Below, piece by piece: positions 22,641 to 34,553 of a DNA stretch of 64,000 bases. A model generated the notes under the pieces. The model had not been told where the DNA came from. It saw nothing but the letters and a program-made list of their open reading frames with translations, and did no database searches. The first letter of the stretch is position 1; every line of letters begins with the position of its first letter. Source of the stretch: Mesostigma viride (taxonomy: Eukaryota; Streptophyta; Mesostigmatophyceae; Mesostigmatales; Mesostigmataceae); the NCBI GenBank assembly GCA_009746045.1, contig RPFO01000082.1, positions 4,027,140 to 4,091,139 on the forward strand. The letters are read 5' to 3'. Position numbers and translations under genes: made by a program.

Positions 22641-23341
22641 TGACCGAAAAGCGGGGTGCAGGCGGGGGTGGGGGCGGAGATGGAGCAGGCCGGGTGGTGA
22701 TGGGGGTGGGGGTGGAGGTGGTGGGGTAGGGGGGGCGGGTTGAGGACTTATGCTTTCAATCACCATTTCGATTCTTCCTGCCAACGCGTCGAGGCGACAC
22801 CGATGGTTGCATGGCTTGTTGGGTGGCCAGGTAGAATGAGTAGCTGCGTCTGCACACATAAGAAATGCGTGCAGTCTGAGGAGGTTTCGGAGGTGGCCGC
22901 GCAAGGCGGGGCGCCGGAAGTTACCTGGCTCACTGCCGACCCGTTGCTCTCTCTCCGACAGCCCGAGGGCTGCGAAGGCAAAGGGGCGGCCGGAACGGGA
23001 GTTAGGCAGATCCCACTGCGAGAGCCGCGGAGCCGCGGGGCCGCGAGCGTCGTCATTGGTAGGTGAGAAGGGTTCGCAGCGCGGGCTCCGGCTCAGGTGC
23101 AAAGCGAACGAATTTATTATGGGGACGGCCAAGCCTGGCAGCCATACCTGAGCTGAAGTTGCCCCGGCGGATCCCCACACGTGCTGGAGAGCAGGTGACC
23201 GTCGATGCCGGTGGCGATGGCGGTGACGGCGGGGGCCGAGCAGGGGGCTGGGGCGCTGGCACGGTGGTATCCATATGGGGGTCGCCGTCAATGGAGGAAG
23301 GTCCTGGCTGTTAATGCGGACGATGAAGACGCCATTGCCCA

Positions 23342-25117
23342 TTAACCCTTAAATGGTACTCGGTCCGTTTTGAATGACTGAGTTTTTCTCAGTCCTATTT
23401 AACGGACCGGAGTTTGTGGCAGAACTACTAGCTCAGATTCTAGCAAACTTTTTAAGATTCTGTCGATCTGGACCAGCTTTGAGATCTAGATTTGTATAGA
23501 TTCTCGTGCACCCCTGGTTTACTACCGTAGTAAACCAGGGGCTTTTGGACACCTGGACAGGGACCTACGGTCAAGGAAAGTAGGGGGGGTACCATGGGCA
23601 AACGAGGACGACGTGAATAAAAATTATTCATGTCCGCGGCTATGGTGGCACAAACAACTGACTGGGGCGCGAGCATGGCTTGACGTATTCGACTGAAACT
23701 TTGTAGGCATCATCCCTAGGTCTTAGAAATGCTATATGCGTAGCCTTGCATCATTTACAAATGCCTAGATATGTCTTGAGCCGGGTTATGTGGCGGCGCA
23801 GCAAATCGCGTGAGCGCGGCCAGGCGATGACAGTGCAAGCTCTGCTTGTTGCTCGATCGGCAGGAAAATTAAGTTCCGATTTTGGCGCATGGATGAGTAA
23901 TATAGTTACGTTGTTCCTAGCACAGTTGATCATCAATGGCGCCGGGCCAGGACATAATTGAGGCTACGTTCGTGGGGTGGGCGTGCTAGCTCCCGCAAAC
24001 AAGGTAATCTGCGGTTTCGACCCTGGGTACGTTTTAGCCTTTTATCATGTCTCAGTGACTGCGCATGTGTCATATATTGTTTCGATACAAGTCTCGGGGC
24101 TATAATCGAGGCTTTATGAGTGTCTTTTTGTTGCTTTATTGCTTCTGTGGATAGGCTTAATTGTGATGGCTGGGTAGACATGTTACCTCGGCCAGATTTT
24201 GAACGAGTTTTGACTGCTTTTAGCGTATGCTACAACATGATGAATGTTGGTATAACGACAGATATCGTTTGTAATAATGTTTATTGTGATGATACGATGC
24301 TTTCCGTTGCTTTAACAACTCAGGGTGAATGTTTTTCTGCCCAGTTCTAGGCATGCATGCTGGCCAAGTCCGCCTTCTAGTTTGTGTGTTTGCTGTGTGT
24401 TAGAGACATAGAGATGCCTGGGATCTGCTTGCATTGAAGCATCAGCAAGTTGCTAATTTTGTTTCTTTCCTTTTTCCTTGTATTTTGAAGTTGTTTGTAG
24501 CGTATAGGGTACGTTGGTAATAAGCTCCTTGCATGTGCCTTCTACACGTGCTTTATTCCCAATGGCACTAGATTTACAGTATTTTATAGCATGAGCTGCT
24601 CTTTTATATGCTGGAAATGTGTTGGAGGATGCATGTGTGGCCAGCTATGATCGCATGCCACATTGGGATAGGAAACCAAAACGGTAGTGCTAGCCCACCC
24701 CCCCCAAAAAACTCAGTCCTATTAAACGGACTGAGCTACTTTGGACTTTTTGCTAGCTAGCTTGTGCAGTTCTGTGGCATCTCATGTTGACATGAATGAA
24801 TTGATGGCATGCCTGTGATATAAAGTAACTGCCTTTGAAATTCCAGGGCCTTCTGATTTGTATAAGTGGTCCATATTGCATGATGTATGTCTCAAATCCC
24901 ATTTTTCTGTACCCCCCAGGGGTTGGTGCTATTTATAGCACCCCGAAAAGTCATAGATATGGGACCAATGGCATGTCCCCAAAGAAATTCAACATAAATG
25001 CATGCTTGGTACCAAGGGGTAGCCAGAAATTGTTTTTAAGCCATAGACAAACATATGTGCGAAGATGTGCAACTCAGTCCGTTTTTTAGGACTGAGCGTA
25101 CACCATTTAAGGGTTAA
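23342..25117. mobile_element. TTAA-flanked DNA transposon, non-autonomous (piggyBac-type), copy 2
   Basis: TTAA at 23342-23345 and 25114-25117; ends CCCTTAAATGGT on both sides as inverted repeats. The interior near 23540-23665 is related to copy 1 at 8120-8260 (GGACACCTGG, GGGGGTACCATGG, GACGACGTG, CAACTGACTGG), and GGACTGAGT motifs recur at 23385-23415, 24712-24736 and 25074-25097. It interrupts the ORF1 of the minus-strand LINE. No transposase-like frame. Confidence 0.8.
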
Positions 25118-25650
25118 AGATCGAGGCGGGCATAGATGCTGCACCGTAGTTGCGGGTTGGCCTGCTTGGCTGCCCGAGCCTGGTGGACCTACGGCCGGTT
25201 CAGGGCGGCAGCCCGGGCCTCAAGCTGAGCACTCCGGGGCATAGTAATCGTCCATGCTCAGTTGCATGGGTATCGTGGAGGTTCCGGCGGGCCTTCTGCA
25301 CCTGCAGTTTGTCCTCCTTGCGGTGGAATTCCACCAAGACGGGGGCGGTGGGGCCGCCGAGCCGGCGTGCCGTTTTAATGACGACGCTTTGGGCCACACC
25401 GAGCTTCCCCAGGAAGGGGTCGACCCGGAGGTAGGTGCCCAGCTAGGCGTGCATCGTTGACGTTCGAAGGGACGCCACGTACCACAATACTGCATGAGCG
25501 AATGGGTTCGTGCATAGTGATCCCGTGTGCTGGCCTTGACGGCTGTTTTGATTTCGTTGATGAGCTCCGTAGGGTTCTGAAGCGTGGCGGCATAGGTGAT
25601 CTTGGCAGGACTTATGGAGGCGGCAAGTTGTTGCTGGAGCTGGTGGAGGA

Positions 25651-25682
<32 letters not shown>

Positions 25683-26343
25683 AGTCCTGCTGCAATGTGG
25701 GTGATGGCGGAGTGGATGGAGGTGTCGGCGTGTGTGGAATGGGCGTGGTGGGTGGCGAGATGTTCGTGGACAGGGTTGAGGGCAGCGTTGAGGAGGGAGG
25801 GGAGGTGATCGAAGCAGGTATTGGCGACTTGCCTGGAGGTGATGTCGATGGCCCGGCAGCAACAGTGGGGTCGGCTCCCAGTTTCAGAGAGGCCGTGACA
25901 AAGCGCTCAAGGGCGCTGTCGGAAAGACGGGAGCACGTCCACCAGACTGCGAGGCAGAGGTCGGTGGGGTCGGGGTTGTCGTGGAGAAGTCCGACAGGTG
26001 GGTAACCTGTTGGTTGCAGTCCCGGATCTCGCACTTTTTCTCGGCAGCCCCAGGTGCAGGATGGTGAGGGCGGCAGCGCGGGACAGGCACATGATGGCGT
26101 TAAGGCCTGGCCATTTGCCAGGTAAAAAATCGGCAGCTTCCTCGGCAGAAAAGGCCTCCTCGCGGGTATCCATGGCAGGGTCGCTGTTCGGCGGAGCGGT
26201 GGAGTGGAGCGGCTGGATGCTGACAGTGGCGTCCGGCATAGTGTGCAAGGGGGTTTCCAATGACGCCATGGCTTCATCAGCGAGTTGCACAAGAGATACC
26301 ACGACAAAACAACTATACAGCCGGCATGGGACACTCGATCCAC
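25118..26343 (-). pseudogene. ORF1 of the long LINE (5' part)
   Basis: Minus-strand pieces: MPDATVSIQPLHSTAPPNSD (26239 onward), an acidic stretch, a Ser/Gln repeat encoded by a CAG-type microsatellite, RSCSIVVRGVPSNVNDARLA (about 25515-25455) and GVAQSVVIKTARRLGG with LVEFHRKEDKLQVQKARR (25397-25280). The IVVRGVP and LVEFHRKED segments resemble strands of an RRM-like RNA-binding core. Frames change several times. The remainder lies on the other side of the TTAA element, starting near 23341. Confidence 0.55.
25648..25684. repeat. (CTG)n microsatellite
   Basis: About eleven CTG triplets inside the LINE ORF1 region; on the minus strand they would encode a Ser, Gln or Ala run depending on frame. 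Confidence 0.9.
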
Positions 26344-27422
26344 ACCGCAGAATGAAGTAATACAGCCTAATAACCGTGCTCCGCCGCAAAGTCAGCTCGT
26401 GTGCGGCGGAGCAAGATATGTCAGCCATAGCCCGGGTAATCACTACCGAATAAGGCGTTGGCGCCAATACGATGTCCAGGTCCGCGCTGACCAAGGAGCC
26501 CGCTGGCCCTCCAGGTCCAGGCGGTCCTCCCGGAGCCGGCAGCACTAGCTCCTTAAAGAAGCCGGCGGTCAGGGTCCCCATGGCCCCGGCCGAACTCCTC
26601 CAAGACAAAGGGCACCACACGGTGGTGCCCGACGTCCCCATAGGCCGTGAGCTTGCCTGGCCGGCCGCTCAGCCCGATCCGCCGTGTAGCCCGGAGCAGG
26701 CCTGGGATACACCAACCACATGGCTAAGATCCAAGGGGCGAGCCACACAAACGTCAATGAGCAAATGCCGCCCGCCTCCCTCAAAGGCCAGAACCACGAT
26801 GTCAGCCGGTCGGTGGTTGGGGGAATAGAAAGCCGTGCCGTCCGCATCCTCAGACCGGATGTTCGCGTGGGGGGAAACGGACCGGACCATGGCGAGCACC
26901 ACCTTCAGGGTAACAGTGTGCAACTACAAGTACCAGTTCTGGTTCTGCTGGCCACCCATGCATGCATGACAGGTGGTGGGTCCCAGTGGGGTCCAAGGCC
27001 TGCCCACAGCTACCACAGGGCAGCCCGGCGGGAACAAGAGGTTGCGGGGCAAACAGTTGGTGTTGCAGTGCCACCGGATAGTGACTGGGCGCCAGGACAA
27101 AAGGGGGGCCCATGGGGAGAGCTCGGAGGTGAGCCGAGCCCACACTCCGCAATGAGAGTGAGAACAGCCACGCTCGACCCTGGGCGTTTAGGTCGTCAAA
27201 AAGAGCCATCCAATTCGCCGTGTGCAGAATACCCACGTAGGTTTTCTGGTGTTTATCAATGACGCGGGAATATATATAGTTTCTCTCAGCTGCTGGTTGC
27301 CGGCAGGCCATAAGGGGAGTCTCTCTGTATGATGGTTGCATTTGTACATTAGAGTAAAGGCACCCACGTAAAAATTAACAAAGCCAACGCTACTGTAACA
27401 AGAGATACCACGACAAGACAAC
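26290..27422 (-). pseudogene. C-terminal part of a non-LTR reverse transcriptase protein
   Basis: Minus strand: ANWMALFDDLNAQGRAWLFS, LFAPQPLVPAGLPCGSCGQ then ALDPTGTHHLSC, followed in another frame by RPADIVVLAFEGGGRHLLID and VCVARPLDL, and a final CPLSWRSSAGAMGTL. The C-x2-C...H-x3-C knuckle and the ADI/LID strands are typical of the C-terminal region of large RT proteins found in algae and oomycetes. Frame changes are present and no RT palm is attached. A 24-base direct repeat flanks the stretch at 26290-26313 and 27399-27422 (23 of 24 identical), probably a target duplication. Confidence 0.6.
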
Positions 27423-27453
27423 ATTATAAATATTAGCAAGGCATCCCAATTCT

Positions 27454-30400
27454 CTATGGAACTGACAGAACTATTTTGCCAACGCCTTTTGCACCCTTTG
27501 TGCCCAGGCCAAGAATTTTGTTGTTATTGAGAGTCCCACTAATACCCTCAGAGACACTGCCAGGCTGCTCCTGCGTTACTGCAGCTGGCAGTGGCTCACC
27601 CTCTAGCAGCGCATGCGCATCCGCTGCCGCGTGCAGAGGCAGAACCGTGCCCACAGGCACGACCATGGACCCTGCCTCTGCCATCCGCTTGATGTGCTGG
27701 ATGGCCTCATCATCCGTGCACATGACGGTCCACGATAGTGCTGGACATCGGATTCACAGAAAAAGATCGAAGTGCAAGGTGGCAATAGAGAGCGTGGTGA
27801 AGCAACGTATCCAGTGAGTGCACAGGCAAAAATGGGAGCGGGTGACGAGAGGAAGGAATAGCGCAATGCCCAGAGCAGCATCATACAACGGCTTCGCTGA
27901 GACCGAGACGAAAGATAGACTAGGGAAAGCAATAACGAAAGCTGTAGTAACATGTATGAGCAATGAATCGAGACAACCAGTTTCAACACTGGTTACTTTT
28001 CTAATTTTATTTGGCTGAGGCGGCGTCAGGCGAGTATGGCGGGTATGCTGCCTGAGCTGGTTGTCTCATTGATACTGGACGTCGGACGAATGCCGCCAGG
28101 TTGTGGCAAGCAAAAAAGGGGTTGAACGGGGGGGGGGGGGGGGGGCACCTATACTTTTGGCCTCCACAGGGGAGCCCACATCGGTTCCCCACAGTCTTGT
28201 TCTCGCCGTCTCTCCCTCCTTCATGGAAGCCGATGCACATCATGCGGCTTTTCCCTGCAGACCGGAGAGATACGAGAGGGAAGGCATTTTTCATTACACT
28301 AGCCAATGCAACCTGCTGCCACCTTGCGGAAAGGAGCACACCGCGCTCGATGCAAGTGCTGTTTGACACCACAGGTGTCTGCCTAGTTGATGGACAACAA
28401 ATTCGATCGACACAATCACTCCATGGCAAAAAGAAGGCAGCATTGTCCAGCAAAGCCAGCAGAGCGGATGCATGCACATGACCCCAATGGCCAGCAACCT
28501 GCACCACCACAGGTCCACGAATACCATTATCAAGAGATACGTAATGATCGTTGCAGACATTAGCCAGATAGTCTAATGTAACATAATTACGTGTGCACAC
28601 GGCAATAGCCTGGGTTGTGTTAGGCCAAGATACATTATACCCAAGATACATTATATGTATTATACCCAATATATATATTCATTCAGAATGATAAATTACG
28701 ATATTGTACCATATATTATTCCATATAACATATATTATACCCAAGATACATTATATACCCGTTTCAAGTATTATATTGACTTACAGATACCCCTGGTGCT
28801 TTGCAGCGCCAGCGAGGCGCGCCCAAACTCTAATGCTGCCGCGGCCGCGCCTGCCACCAGCCCGTACGCATCCATCCTTTTTACAGCAGGGCCGTGCAGC
28901 GTGGTGAAGCGCCCCCCCTGGGGGAGCAGGTCCAGTGCCAGGGACTGGCTGCCACCAGTGCCCAGGGTGTCGAGGCATGCGCTGAACGGCTGCATTGTCC
29001 GCAGCTGGTCGATGAGGGAGAGGACGGACCAATCCTGCGAGGGCACAGTGTATACAGCCATTCCCGCGTTAAGTTCAATCGCCGCCGATTCTGGGCGTCG
29101 TAACTTAAAGCGGGAACGTAACTTAACGGTAGAATTAGGCTAGCAGCCCACCCCCTCCTCCTCTGACAGACTTCTATACGGCATTCAACAGCTCTCGTCA
29201 AGCCTGGTTCAGCTGCAGCATCAAGGCCGCTCAAAGTACGGGATATTGTACCAGATTCTAGATGCGGCGAGGCTGGGCGCTGTGGGGCCCTTGGGTGATA
29301 GGCTGATAGCGTCATTGACAGCTGCCACTTTGCTGGCTCACCAAATAAGTTACGTTCCGGCTGAGCAGCTCATCCTGTAGCCGGGTGCCAGCTGTGTTCT
29401 GTGTTCCGGCCTTCCGGGAATCCGGGTTCCCTGTTCCCTGCAGGGCTCCGCCTAATTGCCACTAATTAACTGGATCATTCAGCATGGCCTACTTTGCCTC
29501 CTAAACCGTCACAATCATAGGTAGATAGAGTCGTCTCGCTTAGCTATTAGCACAGCGGGTCCTCTAGTCCGGACATGCCGACTCGGCCAAAAATGGCCTC
29601 CTCCGCAGCCAGAAGTAGCCTGACGCCTACAGTTTGGCTCTATCCCGCGTTAAGTTTCGATGGCAGCCAGGCTTAGGCTACGGTTGCCGCCCACACTTTG
29701 GCGTCATAACTTAACGCGGGAGCGTAATCTGAAGAATTGTAACTCAACATGGGAATGACTGTACATGGTGCAGCGGTTGGAGCTGTGAGCTGGCTAGTCT
29801 GCTTGATTAAGTGAGCTGGTTAATCTATTTGATTAAGTGAGCTGGTTAGTCTGCTTGATTAAGTGAGCTGGGTAATCTATTTGATTTAGTGAGCTGGTTA
29901 GTCTGCTTAGTTTAGTGAGCTGGGTAATCTATTTGATTACGTGAGCTGGTTAGTCTGCTTGATTAACTGAGCTGGTTAATCTATTTGATTGGGTGAGCTG
30001 TTTACGTTCGTTGATTGACAATATGAGCGGTCCCGATGAGGAATCACTGGGCGTCCTCTTTTGAGCAGCAGGCAGCGGCATGTCATCAACATCTCCACAC
30101 ACATCACTTGGCTACTACGAGACAAACAGAGCGCGCCTGCAAACATTAAATGCTAACTGTGACAGACCCTGCATCCGCCGCCCCCCCTCCCTCCCCCCTT
30201 GCTAATGCCAGTCAACCTCCACGTGATACATCAGACCCCAAACCCGCGAACTGCTGAAAAGTGAGGCAAATTATACACTACTATGTATAATAACAAAATA
30301 TTAACTACTATGTATAAAAACAAACTACTACAACTATCTATATTATACACTAGTATAGTAGTGTGTAGTAACAAACTACACTACAGAAATGCACAATACA

Positions 30401-33400
30401 GATAACGTGCGAATGCAGGCATAGTAACAAAAAATTAATGATTAAGCATGGCAACAAAATAATTGCGATTTCAAAAACATGTAATTAACCAATGCCTCTC
30501 ACCGACTGTGATCTCTCCGGCTGCGTCACCACGTCGGCGGCCCCGTACGTCTTCACCCGCTCCACGCTGCCCGCTCGACAGGTGGCAACCACATGCGCGC
30601 CGCATGCCGCCGCCAGCTGTACTGCGGCACCCCCCACCGCGCTGCCCCCCCCAAGCACCAGCAGGCGGTCCCTGGACGATATGACGTGGTGGCACGGTGG
30701 TGCGATAGGGGACGCCTGCTATTTATGTCTTATTTCAACACGCTCAATTGAAAGGTTCAACAATCACCAGGTTGATTGTACTCGTGCATTGCCAGTGTAT
30801 GCCGTCCCCCTATTCTAGGGATGGAGCTCTATCCCTTCCGTTGTTAGCAATCATCATCTGTAGTCCACGCCATGGTAGTGAGAAGCCGTGTCTTGTCACT
30901 AAGCGCTATATGGCCGGACGGGTGCGTAGCGCTAACCTAAGAAGCAGAAACACAGCTGCAACACTCGAATTGAAAGCTGCTTCAGCCAAGCGATACCTTG
31001 CGTCAGCACTTGGGCCGATGCGCCAGACCCACCCCCTGTGCCCATCCTCGGTGCTAACTGTGCATGCTCCGTAAGGCCTGCACCCTGGCCATGCACCCAT
31101 GTTCCAGTATGGCTGAATCAGTATCATGTTTCAGTATGGCATGCCACCCATGTTCCAGTATGGCTGAATGACCACCGCCCAGAAGGGCCGCACAGTAAAG
31201 GGGGCTTGCCGCTTGAGACACCTTGTCATTGTGTCTTGCCCGTGGTGCGGCACTGCGACATGCCAGCCACGGAAGGCGAGGGAGTAGCTCATTACTTGAG
31301 TTATATACGTAGCGATTGGAAATATCATATTACAATACAGCTAGTTACCATCTCGGCCTTGCCATCTTGGCGTAGAGGCCAAACATACTCACGCAGTCAA
31401 AAAGGAAGCACTGGAGGCGATGTCGCTGTCAACTAGGTACAATGCCAGTGTGACCTCCCACACAAACCCTGCACAGCAACCTTCATTCAGCCCCTTGTAC
31501 GGACCCTACGCTGCCCCCTTGACGACCCGATGGTGACCCTATAGTGAACTATAGTGGCCTCCCACCCAACATACCCGCGCCGGATGGCCAGGTCGCGCAT
31601 CACCGCGCGCCACGCGGTCAGCGCCGCAAAGGGGATGGCGGCAGCTGCCTGGATCAAAGCACCCTCACGGGGAACCAAGGACGCCGCGACATGCCGACGT
31701 GGGAACGTGGAAGAGCACAGAGAGGACAGTGTGTGGATGTCAGCAAAATGTGCACACATAGATGATGATAACACTGTCATGGGGTACACTTACATGGGGT
31801 ACATAAAAAACAAAACAAAACAGAGCATTGGGAAACGTCAAGGTGGGGGTGAGGGGTGGGGGGCAGGGGTGGGGGGCAGGGAGAGTGGGGGGGATATGAG
31901 CGCGGGAGAATAGGGGGGCGTGTGGGGAGCATCATTCAGGTTCAACCATGTTCAGGTTCAACCATGTTCAGGCGCAGCCATGTTCAGGTGCAGCCATGTT
32001 CAGGCGCAGCCATGTTCAGGTTCAACCACGCAGAGACTACCATAAGCTTAGCAAAGACAGAAGAACGTTCACGGCGTGAGGATTACAAAAACTCTGCCAG
32101 GCAAGGGCGCACTCTCAGGAACCCCCGTGCAAACAAAACACTTCTTTTCTTAACACAGACACATTCCCACCATCTTATATCTGAAACAAAACACTGCCGG
32201 GGTAACTAACACAGCTACTAGCAAACCAGCCACTAGCAAATGAGCTACCAGCAAATCAGCTACCAGCAAACAAGCTACTAGCAAACCAGCTACTAGCAAA
32301 CCAGCTACTAGCAAACCAGCTACTAGCAAACCAGCTACTAGCAAAATAAGCAAAGAGAGTGACCGGCCAGGAGGGCGTGCTTGTGGCAGTCAATTCGCAG
32401 AAACATGAAGCATGCCGTGTGCGCCGCGTACGCCAGCACCCTGCACAACCAACCATGCCATGCACGCGATCGGAACAGAGCATGGCTCGCACCGCCGCCC
32501 ATATCCGTACCTTGTTCACATTGCGTCACCCATCAGATATCCCTCGACCATCCCTCAGATTTCAAGCCTAACATCTCACGCCAGTGCCCCCCCATTGTAC
32601 TTTTGACCCCCACCCCCCACGCCCCATCCATCAGCGAATCCATCTCTCCCCCCACCCTCCTAAGATCCTCCCACCTCCACCCCCCTAACCCCCCCCCCAC
32701 CTCCATTCGCCCCCACCTCACCTCGTGCGTCAGGCTATCCGGTTTGACCGCCAGGTGGCGCTCCTCCACGGCCACGTACTCGCAGTAGGCGCCGTGACGG
32801 GCTGTAGGGGGCAGTGCACCGAACACGGGTTGGCCCTCCCTGAGTCGCCGCACGCGCTCACCCAGACCGACCACCACCCCGCTGAGGTCCCGCCCGAGGA
32901 CCAAGGGCAGCCAGGGCTCAAACAGCCGCCGGCCGTAGCCTGCGCGTATCTGGTGGGTGGAGGGGTGGCAAAAAACGATCCGGGGTGGCAGGAATGAGAA
33001 GGGGTGGCAGGCCAGGTGGTGGGAGGGGGGCGAGTGGAGCGTTGACCGGGCCACAGACACAGGCATGGGGCAGGGAGGGCTGGAATGCAGGAGTAGAGAG
33101 CTGGAACGCATCTCCAGGACTGGAAACGTGGAGACATGAACCTGGCCTCATTGATATCAAACTGGATACAACATTGATATGAAACTGGTGGAACACCCAG
33201 TTTAAGTACCTATTGTACGGGCATTAAAGCACACAGGAGCCCAACCCCTCTGCACCCGTACCGGTTGCTCCTGCTCCGGGCTCTTCCAAAATACAGTGCA
33301 GCAAGTAACCACTGAAGCGACACCTCGCTACTGGGCATTGCTACCTGGTTTGGCACCTAGTACTGGCTGCTAGGTGGTAATACTAGTGGCACCTGGTTGA

Positions 33401-34553
33401 AGATAGTCTTGCCCATATAGTGAAGGTAGCCGGCGGGTTAAAAGCAGGGATACGGGACGCAGGGGGAGGAAAGAAGGCAAGCCGGTGCAGGAAAGAAGGC
33501 ACAGATGCAGCATAAAGGCAGGGATGCCAGAAGCAGGCGCTTGACGCGCATGCCATCCTGCAATTTTTCCAGTGGCAGAAATGCCGCCCCATATGCTCTC
33601 AACCAGTGATTTTTGCGCGACCGTGATGGTGGTGTGCTGGCATCGGCGGTGGTACTAGTAAGATGTTTTGGGGAAGGCGTGGCAGTGTGTGTCATAAACT
33701 AGTGAGCAGCAACCGTGCAAAACCAGACGTAGAGCCCGCCTGTTGTTAGATAACAGCTGCCCCACGACCTTGTTCCTATCCATGAGAGGCTCACATTGCA
33801 AGGACTGAATACAAATATGCTGGAACATGCTAGGCATACTGCCACTGTATGGCATATCACTGTTAGAAGCTTACATACCAATCAAAATCATAATGCAGGG
33901 GAAAAGGTCAACAAGATGCAACACAAAAGCCCGAGATCGCTCATCCTCGTTCACATCTTTTTCATCATCGTTTATGCCAGCGTATCTGTTACTGGTAAAA
34001 TCCGTAACATCAACAAATGTATCGCGATTCAAATCCGAACATAGATGAGTCGGCACCATCCCCAGAACAGAGATTCACTGGACGTGACTGGGGTCAGCGT
34101 TCTCATCATCCCAGGTATGCGGTGGTTGTCCCATGCTCTCAAGTACTGACCAATCCCAACAACTTCGTTCCCCAACCTCGATTCAACTGCAATACACGAC
34201 TGAAGAAAGGGTTACAGTAGGGCAAGCACTAAACACGGGCAACGTACCCTTGCATCCAGTGGATTCACCGCAGCTGCGAGCACGCGCACCAGGACCTCGC
34301 CGGGACGGCAGCTGGGAATGGGAAGGCCCTCCCGAAATTTGAGCTCCCGCGACCCACCAAAACGTTCCAACACGACACCCTGCATAGTTGATGCCGAAGC
34401 TTCGGTTGCCAGACCTCTGTGGACTCTGCAGAAAACCCTGCATTGGCGTTCGAACTGGAGGCATGCAGCGCCCGCAGCATTGCGTAGGGGGGCGGCATGC
34501 CGAGCAACGCCCCTCGCTGACCGCGGGGCCATGGCTGACATGTTTGCTTTCAC
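27454..34553 (-). CDS. Medium-chain dehydrogenase / NADPH:quinone oxidoreductase-like protein (RTN4IP1-like)
   Basis: Six exons with GT-AG junctions and matching phases: 34553-34248, 32949-32722, 31648-31575, 30671-30503, 29034-28785, 27740-27454; 1314 coding bases, 437 residues. Exon 1 has an Arg-rich leader that suggests import into mitochondrion or plastid (ARHAAPLRNAAG, RGLATEASAS), then MQGVVLERFGGSRELKFREG, the start of the GroES-like fold. Exon 2 has PLVLGRDLSGVVVGLGERV and exon 3 IPFAALTAWRAV. Exon 4 carries the NADPH site RLLVLGGGSAVGGAAVQLAA. Exon 5 has CLDTLG and exon 6 ends with GKIVLSVP. No structural zinc Cys cluster is present, as expected for quinone oxidoreductases. An unusual Gln/Ser/Asn-rich stretch (about 25 residues) precedes the last strand. 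The family reduces quinones or enones with NADPH; the mitochondrial RTN4IP1 branch is my best guess. All five introns hold repeats. Confidence 0.87.
28568..28770. repeat. AT-rich repeat with AAGATACATTATA units
   Basis: ACCCAAGATACATTATA or a close variant recurs three times (28627, 28641, 28738) in an AT-rich stretch of intron 5 of the oxidoreductase gene. The rest of this intron (27741-28567) shows only weak frames and a G run at 28129-28146. Confidence 0.5.
29055..29761. mobile_element. TA-flanked MITE-like element (mariner-type ends) in intron 4 of the oxidoreductase gene
   Basis: Ends are CAGCCATTCCCGCGTTAAGTT-like on the left and its near reverse complement AACTCAACATGGGAATGACTG on the right, each bordered by TA (29053-29054 and 29762-29763). 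Inside both ends there is a second module, CCCGCGTTAAGTT paired with AACTTAAxGCGGGA (29062-29110 and 29643-29720). No coding potential. TA target and CAG terminus suggest Tc1/mariner-pogo. The left end lies only 21 bases from exon 5. Confidence 0.55.
29785..30005. repeat. Minisatellite, alternating 26-bp units
   Basis: Units beginning GTGAGCTGGTTA alternate between a GTCTGCTTGATTAA form and an ATCTATTTGATTAA form, so the higher-order period is 52 bp, about four periods. It is in intron 4 of the oxidoreductase gene. Confidence 0.85.
31936..32031. repeat. Minisatellite, 16-bp unit
   Basis: Six copies of a 16-base unit, AGGTTCAACCATGTTC or the variant AGGCGCAGCCATGTTC, in intron 2 of the oxidoreductase gene. 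Confidence 0.85.
32213..32346. repeat. Minisatellite, 15-bp unit
   Basis: About nine copies of a 15-base unit AGCTACTAGCAAACC, the first ones variant (CCACTAGCAAATG, AGCTACCAGCAAATC). It is in intron 2 of the oxidoreductase gene. Confidence 0.88.

Larger units (their letters stand above)
17266..26360 (-). mobile_element. Long LINE copy on minus strand (ORF1, endonuclease, RT), degenerate and interrupted
   Basis: Order on the minus strand: ORF1 (26343-25118, resuming below 23341), endonuclease-like remnants (22640-21500), RT (20990-20820 joined to 18926-17400), and a 3' end with the palindrome CACGTGACGCAGTCACGTG at 17279-17297. The 3' half matches the plus-strand copy at 36172-37700. It is interrupted by a TTAA element (23342-25117) and by an ORF1-only element (18937-20809). 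Many frame changes make it inactive. The 5' boundary is uncertain. Confidence 0.7.

Noticed and set aside
20988-22729. Plus-strand frames rich in Gly/Arg (e.g. 21332-21958, 21977-22729)
   Set aside because: They are antisense to the LINE endonuclease-linker region and show no motifs.
28007-28669. 220-residue minus frame as an extra exon of the oxidoreductase gene
   Set aside because: Exons 5 and 6 join in phase (1) without it, and it shows no dehydrogenase motif.
29785-32346. CRISPR-like arrays in the minisatellites
   Set aside because: Units are adjacent tandem repeats without unique spacers, in introns of a eukaryotic gene.
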